Assembly: GCA_964643355.1 (NCBI GenBank) | Contig: CAZXPW010000001.1 | Location: 1 to 64,000 of the forward strand | Direction: 5' to 3' | DNA length: 64,000 nt | Source of the DNA: FEN-1350 sp964643355 | Lineage (GTDB): Bacteria > Planctomycetota > Phycisphaerae > Sedimentisphaerales > Anaerohalosphaeraceae | Part shown: positions 25,358-33,652 of the stretch, piece after piece | Layout: each line of letters opens with the position of its first letter | Numbering within the stretch: the first letter of the stretch is position 1 | Notes under the pieces: generated by a model | What the model was told of the DNA's origin: nothing | Database searches by the model: none | Seen by the model: the letters and a program-made list of their open reading frames with translations, nothing else | Made by a program: the position numbers and the translations under genes

Positions 25358-26323
25358 TCACCCATACCACGGTCGGCTTCGCTGCTGATGCTTGGCGATC
25401 ATCTCGCGGGCCACCTGGGCGTCCTCGGCCACCTGAAAATCAAACATCCCCACGCAGGCGAAGTCCGCCCCGTTGGCAAAAACATAATCGAAGGCGCTGG
25501 ACGGCGGAATCGCCCCGGCGGCCAGAGTTTTGAAAGCGATCCACGGAGTCGTGACGGTCTTCATGAATTCGACCGTCTGTTCCGGGTCCATGCACCAATA
25601 ATTGTCGGCGGGATTCTCGATCACATCGAGGTGCTGTTCGGGTCGCCGCGTGGACCAGTAATTCGTATGGTGCAGCGTCTTGACATAAAAGTCCGGCTTG
25701 AATCCGCTGGTTTCGGAGGCAATAATGACATCCAGATTGTGCGCGCCCATGCCCGCCGGCAAGCCCCTGCTGCGGACATGATCCAGCAACTTTGCGAGTT
25801 TATCGAAGGTCCCATCCTTGTACCAGCGATCCCCGATGACCCCCTGAACATACACGGCGCTGGCACCGTGGTCAATCGACGCCTGAACATTGCCGGTCAG
25901 ATCATTGGGAGTCGGGTGTCCCTCGGCGATCCACTGGATCTTGCCGCCCCGCTTCCAGTGTTTGGCAAAGATCTCCATGGGTTTGGCCCGGGGATCGGCG
26001 ATGATGGTGTTGATGCCGTGCTCTTCACAGACGGCCAGAGTTTCGAGCACTTTCTCTTCGGTATTGTACCTCCGTTGCAGTTCGGGAATATATCGAAGAT
26101 CTCGACTGTGGGCCCATCCGCTGATCAGATTTCCGCCGGAGATCAGACGGCTGACAGTCAATCGGCCAATTTTTCCGGTGGGCATTTTGGCCGAATTCGT
26201 CGTCGATGCCAAATCGGCCTGGCCTGCCTGCAGAGTCGTCGGGAGGGTCGTCAATCCCGTCCCCAGGGACGCCGCAGCCGCGGCCGAATGCCGGAAAAAA
26301 TCACGACGGTCCAGATTTGACAT
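25358..26323 (-). CDS. Tat-exported aldo/keto-reductase-like protein, paralogue 3
   Basis: A 321-residue protein with the Tat signal LDRRDFFRHSAAAAASLG. Shared blocks are GRLTVSRLISGGNLISGWAH, FYVKTLHHTNYWSTRR, DNYWCMDPEQTVEFMK and ANGADFACVGMFDFQVAEDA. It is the first gene of the three-gene array, 12-34 bases separate the members, and a promoter candidate lies upstream. GAGGA eight bases before ATG 26323 sets the start. Function unknown; neighbours suggest periplasmic handling of sugar-derived substrates. Confidence 0.75.
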   Translation of the reverse strand: MSNLDRRDFFRHSAAAAASLGTGLTTLPTTLQAGQADLASTTNSAKMPTGKIGRLTVSRLISGGNLISGWAHSRDLRYIPELQRRYNTEEKVLETLAVCEEHGINTIIADPRAKPMEIFAKHWKRGGKIQWIAEGHPTPNDLTGNVQASIDHGASAVYVQGVIGDRWYKDGTFDKLAKLLDHVRSRGLPAGMGAHNLDVIIASETSGFKPDFYVKTLHHTNYWSTRRPEQHLDVIENPADNYWCMDPEQTVEFMKTVTTPWIAFKTLAAGAIPPSSAFDYVFANGADFACVGMFDFQVAEDAQVAREMIAKHQQRSRPWYG

Positions 26324-26375
26324 GAACAGGGTCCTCAATCAGAAGTTCACGATCCGTACAATCCCGCACTCCGGT

Positions 26376-26405
26376 ATTATATCGGAAACGCCCCCCCTTC
26401 ATCAA
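26376..26405 (-). promoter_or_regulatory. Promoter candidate for the Tat paralogue operon
   Basis: On the minus strand TTGATG (26400-26405) and TATAAT (26376-26381) are 18 bases apart, about 55 bases before paralogue 3. Next to it, 26409-26434 contains an inverted repeat (AATCCTC/GAGGATT) that could end the upstream pfkB transcript, although no U-tract follows. Confidence 0.55.
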
Positions 26406-26470
26406 CCAGAATCCTCACCCCAAGGCGAGGATTCGAGGATCATGGCAGGCCCGCACGAATCCCGCACAGG

Positions 26471-27436
26471 TCAGTCCGGTTGTTTCTGAAGCTGCTCGAT
26501 GATCTCTTCTTTATTGGGCAAGACATCCGGCCCGCCGTATCGTCCGGCCGATAACACCTCCGCCGCATACGCGAATCGAACCGCCTTCCACAGGTCATCG
26601 CCCGACCCAACCGATGCGGCCAGAGCTCCGGCAAAGGCGTCTGAACAAGTCCGCCGATCGCCGGATTCTACACCCATGCCCGGAACATGCCGCGTGCCTT
26701 CTCGGTTGACGATCAGACACCCGCGACTTCCCAAACGCATAACGATATTGGCCACCCCCTTGGCTACCAGTTCGGTGCCGATAAACTTCAGTTGCGTGAT
26801 CATCCCGGCCCCCGCCTCCACTCGTGCCGCCGACGCCCGAAGGTCCGGAACCAGAACCCCGACATCGAAGAATTCCATCGGCCACGACAGAACATCCAGC
26901 CGACCGGCTTCGTTGATCGGGACCTGGGCCTCCAGAATCATTGGGGTCTTGTGCAGGACCGCCGTTCGGATTACGGTCACCAAGGCGTCCGACGGCAAGT
27001 TGTCGTGGATCAGACAGGCATTGGAAGAGCCAATCAACTGTTCAGCCAGAGCGCAACCTACCTCGTCTCCGGACAAAGCGCGATTGGCCCCCTGCGACAG
27101 GCAACTGCAATTCTGCCCCTGCGCATTGATCATGGTGACCATTGCTCCGGTGCTCATCGCCGAGACACGATACACAAAATCCGTATTCACTTTGTATCGT
27201 TGAAGGTTCTCGCAGATCATTTCGCCAAAGGGATCGGCTCCGACTTTGCCGAGCAAATAGGATTCGCATCCGCACAGCGCCGCCTCAATCGCCCGGTTGG
27301 ATCCGGAGCCGGCAGCGATGCAGGAAAATCCGGATCCTTCGGCCACCTCACCGGGAGACGGGAAAACATGGCAACGAATAGACAAATCAGCATACACCGG
27401 CCCCACTACCACAATCTTGGGTCTTTTTCCCGTCAT
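26471..27436 (-). CDS. PfkB/ribokinase-family sugar kinase with altered anion-hole motif
   Basis: A 321-residue protein. The PfkB signature 1 is visible (GSGSNRAIEAALCGCESYLLGKVG region, with FGEMICENL), and the C-terminal signature region reads RTCSDAFAGALAASVG. Family members have GAGD before the FxxG; here the two glycines are replaced (TCSD) while the catalytic aspartate remains. ATG 27436 has AAAGGAG seven bases upstream. Fifty bases downstream of gcvPB and in an operon with a KDPG-aldolase-like enzyme and a SDR, a 2-keto-3-deoxy-sugar-acid kinase is plausible but not shown. Confidence 0.8.
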   Translation of the reverse strand: MTGKRPKIVVVGPVYADLSIRCHVFPSPGEVAEGSGFSCIAAGSGSNRAIEAALCGCESYLLGKVGADPFGEMICENLQRYKVNTDFVYRVSAMSTGAMVTMINAQGQNCSCLSQGANRALSGDEVGCALAEQLIGSSNACLIHDNLPSDALVTVIRTAVLHKTPMILEAQVPINEAGRLDVLSWPMEFFDVGVLVPDLRASAARVEAGAGMITQLKFIGTELVAKGVANIVMRLGSRGCLIVNREGTRHVPGMGVESGDRRTCSDAFAGALAASVGSGDDLWKAVRFAYAAEVLSAGRYGGPDVLPNKEEIIEQLQKQPD

Positions 27437-27514
27437 GGATATTCTCCTTTCCCATACCCTCAAGATCCCATTCCACGGCAGAGGTCTTTCTGCCCCAGCA
27501 CCAGTGTCACGAAC

Positions 27515-28969
27515 CTATCGATCCGGAAGACTGGCGATGTTCAGATTCCTGGCCGCAGCCGTTTCGTCGAGCCGGCCGACGGGGGTTGTCACGGGCGCTG
27601 CGTGCAAGGACGCCGGATCCGTTTTGGCCCGTTTGGCCAGTTCAATCATCGCACCAATAAAGGAATCCAAAGATTCCTTGCTTTCGGTCTCGGTCGGCTC
27701 GACCATCAGTGCCTCTTTAACCGTCATCGGAAAATACATCGTCGGCGGATGAAATCCCATATCGATCAATCCCTTGGCAATATCCAGCGCCCGCACGCCG
27801 TCCTCCGCCTGACGGGTCGCGCTGAGAACGCATTCATGCTTGCACACCTGCGGATACGGCAGGTCGTACCAGTCCTTGAGTTTGTCCTTGACATAGTTGG
27901 CGTTGAGAACGGCATTCTCGGCCACGCGGATAAGACCTTCTTTACCCAGCATCAGGATATACACATAGGCCTTCAGGATCACGCCGAAGTTTCCATAGAA
28001 TGGCGCGATATACCCGATCGACTTGGGCCGATGGTATTCCAGCGCGTATGTTCCGTCCTCGCGCTTGACGACGATAGATACAGGTAAAAATTCAACGAGT
28101 TTGTCGATAACACCCACCGGACCGGAACCCGGTCCCCCCGCCCCGTGCGGCGTGGCGAAGGTCTTGTGCAGATTCAAGTGCACGATATCAAAGCCCAGAT
28201 CTCCCGGCCGGACCTTGCCGACGATCGCGTTCAAATTGGCGCCATCGTAATACACCAGCCCATCAACCGAGTGAATCAGTTCGCAAATCGCACGGATGTT
28301 CGGGTCAAACAAGCCCAGCGTATTCGGACAGGTCAGCATCAATCCCGCGACTTCGTCGTTGAGCAGGGCCTTCAACGCCGTCAGGTCCATCCCGCCGCGG
28401 GGATCGCTGGGTACGGCCTTGATTGTGTAACCGGCGATGGCGGCGCTGGCCGGATTGGTCCCATGCGCGGTGTCGGCGATCAATACGGTCGTCTTGCGGT
28501 TACCGCGGTCGCGATGATACGCGGCCATCATCATGATACCCGTCAATTCGCCGTGGGCCCCGGCCATCGGCTGCATCGTGAAGGCCGACATCCCGGTGAT
28601 TTCGCGAAGCATCAGATCCGTCTCGTAGAGTACCTGCAGAGCACCCTGGGTCAGAATCCCCCCGCGACGAAGCTGCGGCATCAGCGGATGCAGATGGGCG
28701 AATCCCGGATAGGCCGCGATCCGCTCGGTAACCTTGGGATTGTACTTCATGGTGCAGGAACCCAACGGATAGAAATTCGTATCGACGCCGAAGTTCCGCC
28801 GAGACAACTCCGTGAAGTGCCGAACGACATCCAGCTCCGACAATTCCGGCAATGCCGCCGGCCGACTTCGAAGAAATCTGGGTTTCAGATTCACCGAGGT
28901 CGGCACATCGCTGGGCGAAATCGTCAAACCGGAGCGGCCCGGCACGGATTTTTCAAAGATCAGTTTCAT
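27515..28969 (-). CDS. gcvPB: Glycine dehydrogenase (decarboxylating) subunit 2
   Basis: A 484-residue PLP enzyme, the C-terminal half of the glycine cleavage P-protein in split-type bacteria. The PLP lysine is in HLNLHKTFATPHGAGGPGSG. Other family blocks are YPLGSCTMKYNPK, MQPMAGAHGELTG and TAHGTNPASAAIAG. It lies 11 bases after gcvPA and is of normal length. Confidence 0.96.
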   Translation of the reverse strand: MKLIFEKSVPGRSGLTISPSDVPTSVNLKPRFLRSRPAALPELSELDVVRHFTELSRRNFGVDTNFYPLGSCTMKYNPKVTERIAAYPGFAHLHPLMPQLRRGGILTQGALQVLYETDLMLREITGMSAFTMQPMAGAHGELTGIMMMAAYHRDRGNRKTTVLIADTAHGTNPASAAIAGYTIKAVPSDPRGGMDLTALKALLNDEVAGLMLTCPNTLGLFDPNIRAICELIHSVDGLVYYDGANLNAIVGKVRPGDLGFDIVHLNLHKTFATPHGAGGPGSGPVGVIDKLVEFLPVSIVVKREDGTYALEYHRPKSIGYIAPFYGNFGVILKAYVYILMLGKEGLIRVAENAVLNANYVKDKLKDWYDLPYPQVCKHECVLSATRQAEDGVRALDIAKGLIDMGFHPPTMYFPMTVKEALMVEPTETESKESLDSFIGAMIELAKRAKTDPASLHAAPVTTPVGRLDETAAARNLNIASLPDR

Positions 28970-28980
28970 CGGTTCCTCTA

Positions 28981-30315
28981 TTATTCCAGAACTTGTTCAA
29001 GCGATTCGGCCAGCATGCCGATCTGCTGTTTCGTTCGTTTTTCCGTCACCGCCACGAGAATCGAATTGTCCATGCCTTTGTAATAGCGGCTTAGCGGGAA
29101 TCCCGCGGCAAAACCCTTTTCAATCAGTTTGCCGATGACCTCCGCGGCCTCGCACGGCAGGTCGAGTACCATCTCGTTGAACATCCATCGCGAACGGAAA
29201 TGCGGCCGTACGCCGGGAATGGCCGTCAATCGTTGAAATGCGTAGCTGGCTTTATCGGCACAAAGTTGTGCCACCCGGCACAGCCCTTCCTTGCCCACCA
29301 GAGACAAGTACACCAGCGAAGTCAATGCGCACAAGGTCTCGTTGGTACAGATGTTCGAAGTCGCCTTTTCGCGACGGATGTGCTGCTCGCGGGCCTGGAG
29401 CGTCAGAACAAATCCCCGTCGCCCTTGGGCGTCGGTCGTTTGGCCGACAATTCGCCCGGGCATCCGCCGAACCAGATCCTTTTTTGCGGCGATAAATCCC
29501 AGGTACGGTCCGCCGAAGGACATTGGCAGACCCATGCTCTGCCCTTCGCCGGTGGCGATATCCACGCCCATCTCGCCGGGGGTCTTGAGAATCCCCAGCG
29601 AGATCGGATACACCGAACAGATTAGCAACGCCCCTTTGGCGTGGGCCGCGGCGGCCAGATCGGAAAAGTCATCGATACAGCCGAAGAAATTGGGATTCTG
29701 GACGATCACCGCCGCCGTCGAATCATCCAGTTGTTGAAGAATCGCCTGACGATTCGCCAGGCCGTCGTCGTTGTTCGTCTCGACCAGTTCGATCTTGAGA
29801 TTGCGAGTATAGGAATGGATCATCACCCGATAGATCGGGTTGACGGAATCGTCAATGACGATCTTTTTGCGATTTGTGGCCGCCAGAGCCATCATCATCG
29901 CTTCATAGAGAGCTGTGCCGCCGTCATAGAGCGAGGCATTCGACGCCTCCATCTCCGTTAACCGACAGATCATGGACTGATATTCGAACAACGCCTGCAG
30001 CGTACCCTGTGAAATTTCCGGCTGGTACGGAGTATAAGCCGTATAAAATTCGCTCCGACTGGTCAGGGCATAGACCGCAGCCGGGATAAAATGATCGTAA
30101 AATCCCCCACCCAGAAAACAGGTCAGGTGGATGGAATTTTTGCCCGCCAGACCCGCCAGATGGTCCCGGACCTCCTGCTCGCTCAGACCCGGCTTCAATT
30201 TCAAATCCCGACACCGCAATTGCGGCGGAATGTCCGCAAACAGGCCTTCCATCGTAAGGCCCATCTCCTCCAGCATTTGCTTCCTTTGCTGGTCCGTATT
30301 TGCTATAAATGGCAT
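28981..30315 (-). CDS. gcvPA: Glycine dehydrogenase (decarboxylating) subunit 1
   Basis: A 444-residue partner of gcvPB; together they decarboxylate glycine and load the aminomethyl group onto GcvH. Family blocks include FLGGGFYDHFIPAAV, YTPYQPEISQGTLQALFEYQ, NASLYDGGTALYEA and GRIVGQTTDAQGRRGFVLTL. Normal length for the alpha subunit. It lies 30 bases downstream of gcvH. Confidence 0.96.
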   Translation of the reverse strand: MPFIANTDQQRKQMLEEMGLTMEGLFADIPPQLRCRDLKLKPGLSEQEVRDHLAGLAGKNSIHLTCFLGGGFYDHFIPAAVYALTSRSEFYTAYTPYQPEISQGTLQALFEYQSMICRLTEMEASNASLYDGGTALYEAMMMALAATNRKKIVIDDSVNPIYRVMIHSYTRNLKIELVETNNDDGLANRQAILQQLDDSTAAVIVQNPNFFGCIDDFSDLAAAAHAKGALLICSVYPISLGILKTPGEMGVDIATGEGQSMGLPMSFGGPYLGFIAAKKDLVRRMPGRIVGQTTDAQGRRGFVLTLQAREQHIRREKATSNICTNETLCALTSLVYLSLVGKEGLCRVAQLCADKASYAFQRLTAIPGVRPHFRSRWMFNEMVLDLPCEAAEVIGKLIEKGFAAGFPLSRYYKGMDNSILVAVTEKRTKQQIGMLAESLEQVLE

Positions 30316-30345
30316 ATTGCATCACTCCAAACGATCTGAGAAGAA

Positions 30346-30729
30346 TCAATGGCCGCCTTCGATTGATTTTTCGTAGTTTTCGGCGGACGACAGCGCATCA
30401 TATTCTCCGGCCGCCGACGGTTCAATCCGAATCAGCCATGCCTTGCCATAGGGATCGGACTTAAACAGGTCCAGCGCCCCGGGTAGTGTCTCGTTGGCTT
30501 CGATCACCTTGCCGCTGACGGGGGCGTAGATATCCGACGCCGCCTTGACCGATTCGATTACGCCCAACGCCTCGCCTTGCTTAACCGCCGTCCCAACCTT
30601 CGGCAGTTCCAGAAACACGATATCGCCCAGTTGTTCGATCGCATGGGCCGTCAAGCCCACGGTTACCTTGTTTCCCTCTCGAAACGCCCACTCATGTGTC
30701 TGCGTGTAACGAAAATTCTTTGGATCCAT
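30346..30729 (-). CDS. gcvH: Glycine cleavage system H protein
   Basis: A 127-residue lipoyl carrier protein. The lipoylated lysine sits in GVIESVKAASDIYAPVSG. The protein begins MDPKNFRYTQTHEWAF, a standard GcvH start, and ATG 30729 has GGGAG four bases upstream. The frame stays open more than 200 bases further, into gcvT, but that extension has no family similarity. Confidence 0.96.
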   Translation of the reverse strand: MDPKNFRYTQTHEWAFREGNKVTVGLTAHAIEQLGDIVFLELPKVGTAVKQGEALGVIESVKAASDIYAPVSGKVIEANETLPGALDLFKSDPYGKAWLIRIEPSAAGEYDALSSAENYEKSIEGGH

Positions 30730-30772
30730 AAATCTCCCATTGTCCATCATTAATGACTGTATTTGATCGTTT

Positions 30773-31996
30773 TCAGTCCACCATCGCCCGAGTCGCCGGG
30801 CCGGATCGATTGTCCAGATTTCGCTGTACCACCATCGCTTCGACGGGTTTGCCGCGGACCTCGACATCCACCGTTGCTCCCGCCTTGATGGGACTATCCA
30901 GCATAGCAATCCCAATTGCCCGCATCCCCGTTTCATCGGTCAGCACAAATCCATCCCCTTGCCACCGCCATTTCCAATAGGGCACCATCGTGCCGCTGGT
31001 AATAGTTCCGACACAAGCATGAAGGCAGTACACCAAATCCCCCGCACGAGCGATTCCCGGCCCGCGCAACCGAATCGGTTTTGTCCGCCGCGGAAGATCC
31101 TGCAGGGCATCATAATCCTCCTTCTCCATTCGAGCCAGGGCCTCGGCCTGCCGCATCAGGGCCTTGCGGCCAATGTACTGACCTTTGTGGGCCGCAAAAC
31201 TGACGCCAAACTTGGACGCGGGACACGAAAAAATCGGGATCGGACGGCCATCGGGACCATCGCCGTATTCATGCCCATAGAGCGGCAATCCCGCCTCCAG
31301 CCGCAGCGTGTCTCGAGCCCCAAGACCGACGGGTGACGCCCCTTTTTCCATACATACATCCCACAACTGCACAATCGATTCGGATTCTCCGATGATCTCA
31401 AAGCACATCGGCTCCCCCGTATAACCCGTATGGGCGACATGCATTTCAGAACCGAGGAGTTTGACCGTCGAGATTTGGTTGCGTTTAGCCGGTACGCTTC
31501 CATTTTCAAGAATGCTCTGCAAGATCTCCCGCGATTGAGGCCCCTGAAGCGAGATCATCGCCAATCGATCGGAAACATCGATCATCTGAAGCGCGGGGTT
31601 CCGTTTGAGCTGATCGTTGAGATGGTCCCAGTCTTTTTGCCGATTTGACGCATTGACCACCAGAAAATACGCGTCCTCACGATAACGATAGAGCCAGGCG
31701 TCGTCGATTGCAAATCCGTTTTCATCCGACAAAAGGGAGTACTGGCTGTCCCCCGGCTGCAAAGCCGATACATCGCTGGTCAGAACCCGCTGAAGAAAAT
31801 CGATCGTCCCGCAACCTCGCAGCAGAAACCGTCCCATGTGCGAGACATCAAACAAGCCCGCCGACCGCCGGGTCTGCAGATGCTCCTGGACAATTCCTCC
31901 CCGATATTGGATCGGCATCTGCCAACCGGCAAAATCCACAATCTTCGCTCCGGCGGCCACATGCCGGTCAAACAATACCGTTTTGTTCCCTTCCAT
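30773..31996 (-). CDS. gcvT: Aminomethyltransferase (glycine cleavage T protein)
   Basis: A 407-residue folate enzyme that releases ammonia and forms methylenetetrahydrofolate. It begins with FDRHVAAGAKIVDFAGWQMP, has SHMGRF, LLSDENGFAIDDAWLYRY, ISLQGPQSREIL, HTGYTGEPMCFEI and GLGARDTLRLEAGLPLYGHE. It is about 40 residues longer than usual, with extra residues around 280-300 and in the C-terminal barrel. It heads the gcv set, 25 bases after the aldolase gene. Confidence 0.95.
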   Translation of the reverse strand: MEGNKTVLFDRHVAAGAKIVDFAGWQMPIQYRGGIVQEHLQTRRSAGLFDVSHMGRFLLRGCGTIDFLQRVLTSDVSALQPGDSQYSLLSDENGFAIDDAWLYRYREDAYFLVVNASNRQKDWDHLNDQLKRNPALQMIDVSDRLAMISLQGPQSREILQSILENGSVPAKRNQISTVKLLGSEMHVAHTGYTGEPMCFEIIGESESIVQLWDVCMEKGASPVGLGARDTLRLEAGLPLYGHEYGDGPDGRPIPIFSCPASKFGVSFAAHKGQYIGRKALMRQAEALARMEKEDYDALQDLPRRTKPIRLRGPGIARAGDLVYCLHACVGTITSGTMVPYWKWRWQGDGFVLTDETGMRAIGIAMLDSPIKAGATVDVEVRGKPVEAMVVQRNLDNRSGPATRAMVD

Positions 31997-32021
31997 AACT
32001 GATCATCCTCAGAACAATAAT

Positions 32022-32807
32022 TTAGGACAGATTGAAACATCGCCCTGTCGCCCGAGCAACGGCATCGGCGTCGGCTGACGCAAAATCGATCTTGGGCCAT
32101 TTGTCCCGACGGGCATCGGCGATTGCCTGACGAATCCGGGACATCTCGCTGGATAACAAATCGTAATCCTGCATGTCCGTAATGGCCGCCAGCGTCGCCT
32201 TGTCGATCATACTGAACGAAGCGCCAAGAACCAACACGCCTGCGGAAACATAACTCTTGACATTGCTCATATCCGTTCCGCCCGTTGGCACGATCGAAAC
32301 AAGTTTGTGAATCGCCGGATCGATTGCCTGGATATACTCCGGCCCGCCAAGATTCTTGGCCGGGAACAGTTTGCAAAAATTGGCGCCCATCCCGAATTGA
32401 CTCATGATTTCGCTGGGGGTCCCGCATCCGGGAATCATCGCAATTTTACCCGAGTACTTCTCAAAGGTCTGCGGTCGGAAATTCGCGGCCGAGACCAGAA
32501 AATCGACACCTTCACAGGCAACCTGATCGACGCTCGGAAGCGGATCGTTTGGATGCGATCGATTGAACGCCGTCAGCATTCCCGGCGAATCGATCAAGCT
32601 CGCCGCCCCCAGCACAAACTCCGGCAGGACCTTTCGCAACCGTCGGATCTTCTCCAACGGTTTGCTGATCCGGCATGTCACTTCCATATTACGAACGCCG
32701 GCTTTGAGCAGGGCTTCGGCTGTTTTAATCACATCCAGTTTATCCAGATTGAACACCAGGATGAATCCATCCTGCAGCAGCGTCGTAACTGTTTGACGAA
32801 TATCCAT
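32022..32807 (-). CDS. KDPG/KHG aldolase-like protein
   Basis: A 261-residue TIM-barrel aldolase of the Eda type. The candidate Schiff-base lysine is in ANFCKLFPAKNLGG, the EVTCRIS block supplies the glutamate and arginine positions, and IPGCGTPSEI and VPTGGTDMSNVKSYVSAG correspond to the family's phosphate and substrate loops (PTGGI is PTGGT here). A C-terminal tail of about 40 residues exceeds the usual 210. The reaction would split a 2-keto-3-deoxy-6-phosphosugar acid to pyruvate and an aldehyde. The neighbouring SDR and kinase fit such a route. Confidence 0.82.
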   Translation of the reverse strand: MDIRQTVTTLLQDGFILVFNLDKLDVIKTAEALLKAGVRNMEVTCRISKPLEKIRRLRKVLPEFVLGAASLIDSPGMLTAFNRSHPNDPLPSVDQVACEGVDFLVSAANFRPQTFEKYSGKIAMIPGCGTPSEIMSQFGMGANFCKLFPAKNLGGPEYIQAIDPAIHKLVSIVPTGGTDMSNVKSYVSAGVLVLGASFSMIDKATLAAITDMQDYDLLSSEMSRIRQAIADARRDKWPKIDFASADADAVARATGRCFNLS

Positions 32808-32818
32808 ATTCCATTCCT

Positions 32819-33616
32819 CTACAATCGGCGGAGATGAAAACCGCCGTCCACATGCAGAACCTGCCCGGTACAGAAGTCCAGCCGCCCTTCCGCAATCGCT
32901 CCCACGGCCCTGGCCACATCTTCCGGAGTCCCCCAGCGACGGATCGGAGTCAATCCATCGGCGATTAACTTGTCATATTTGTTTTGGACGACAGCGGTCA
33001 TATCTGTCGCGATCACGCCGGCTTGTATTTCGAAAACATAAATCCCGAATTCGGCCAACCGATCGGCATAGAGCTTGGTCATCATACACAATCCGGCCTT
33101 GCTCAGGCAATACTCTCCCCGAGAGGGGCTGCTGGTAAATGCCGAAATCGAACCGGTATTGCAGATTCGATAGATTCGATCCGCATGGTCTTTCTTCTGC
33201 TCGATCATCCAATTGGCAACGGCCTGGGTAAGAAAATATGGCCCGCGAAGATTGATATTCATCACGCGATCGTAACTTTCCTCCGTCGCCTCCAAGATAT
33301 CCATCCGCTGACTGGGCGCAACCCCTGCGTTGTTAACCAACATGTCACAGCGACCAAAACGAGTCCGGACATTTTCAACGAGTCGTTGCCGATCTTCCCG
33401 CCGACCGATATCCGCCTGAATGGGTTCACAGACAACACCTAGTGCCCGAATTTGGACGGCCGTTTCTTCCGCAGCCGTTGTGGTCACGCCTCCCCTGGGA
33501 TTGACGCCGCTGAAATTGATCGCCACATCGAAACCCAACCGCGCCAATTCGATCGCGATCGCCCGACCGATCCCTCGACTGCCACCCGTTACCAATGCCA
33601 CGGGTCGTTCATTCAT
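32819..33616 (-). CDS. SDR family oxidoreductase (FabG/KduD-like)
   Basis: A 265-residue classical SDR. The cofactor motif is VALVTGGSRGIGRAIAIEL, the NNAG motif is present as LVNNAGVAPSQ, and the catalytic Y-x3-K reads GEYCLSKAGL. It ends with CTGQVLHVDGGFHL. ATG 33616 has AAAGGA about eight bases upstream; ATG 33625 is closer to that site than usual. Its operon partners (KDPG aldolase-like and PfkB kinase) point toward sugar-acid metabolism, though fatty-acid-type FabG activity cannot be excluded by sequence. Confidence 0.85.
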   Translation of the reverse strand: MNERPVALVTGGSRGIGRAIAIELARLGFDVAINFSGVNPRGGVTTTAAEETAVQIRALGVVCEPIQADIGRREDRQRLVENVRTRFGRCDMLVNNAGVAPSQRMDILEATEESYDRVMNINLRGPYFLTQAVANWMIEQKKDHADRIYRICNTGSISAFTSSPSRGEYCLSKAGLCMMTKLYADRLAEFGIYVFEIQAGVIATDMTAVVQNKYDKLIADGLTPIRRWGTPEDVARAVGAIAEGRLDFCTGQVLHVDGGFHLRRL

Positions 33617-33652
33617 CCGATCCATCCTTTGAATTGTGACAGCCCCCGGTCC

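Noticed and set aside
24350..26320. Two plus-strand frames of 310-314 codons opposite the Tat paralogues
   Set aside because: Their similarity to each other only mirrors the paralogy of the true genes on the other strand.
26687..28087. 466-codon plus-strand frame across pfkB and gcvPB
   Set aside because: Antisense to two identified genes, low-complexity His/Arg/Gln composition and no ribosome site.
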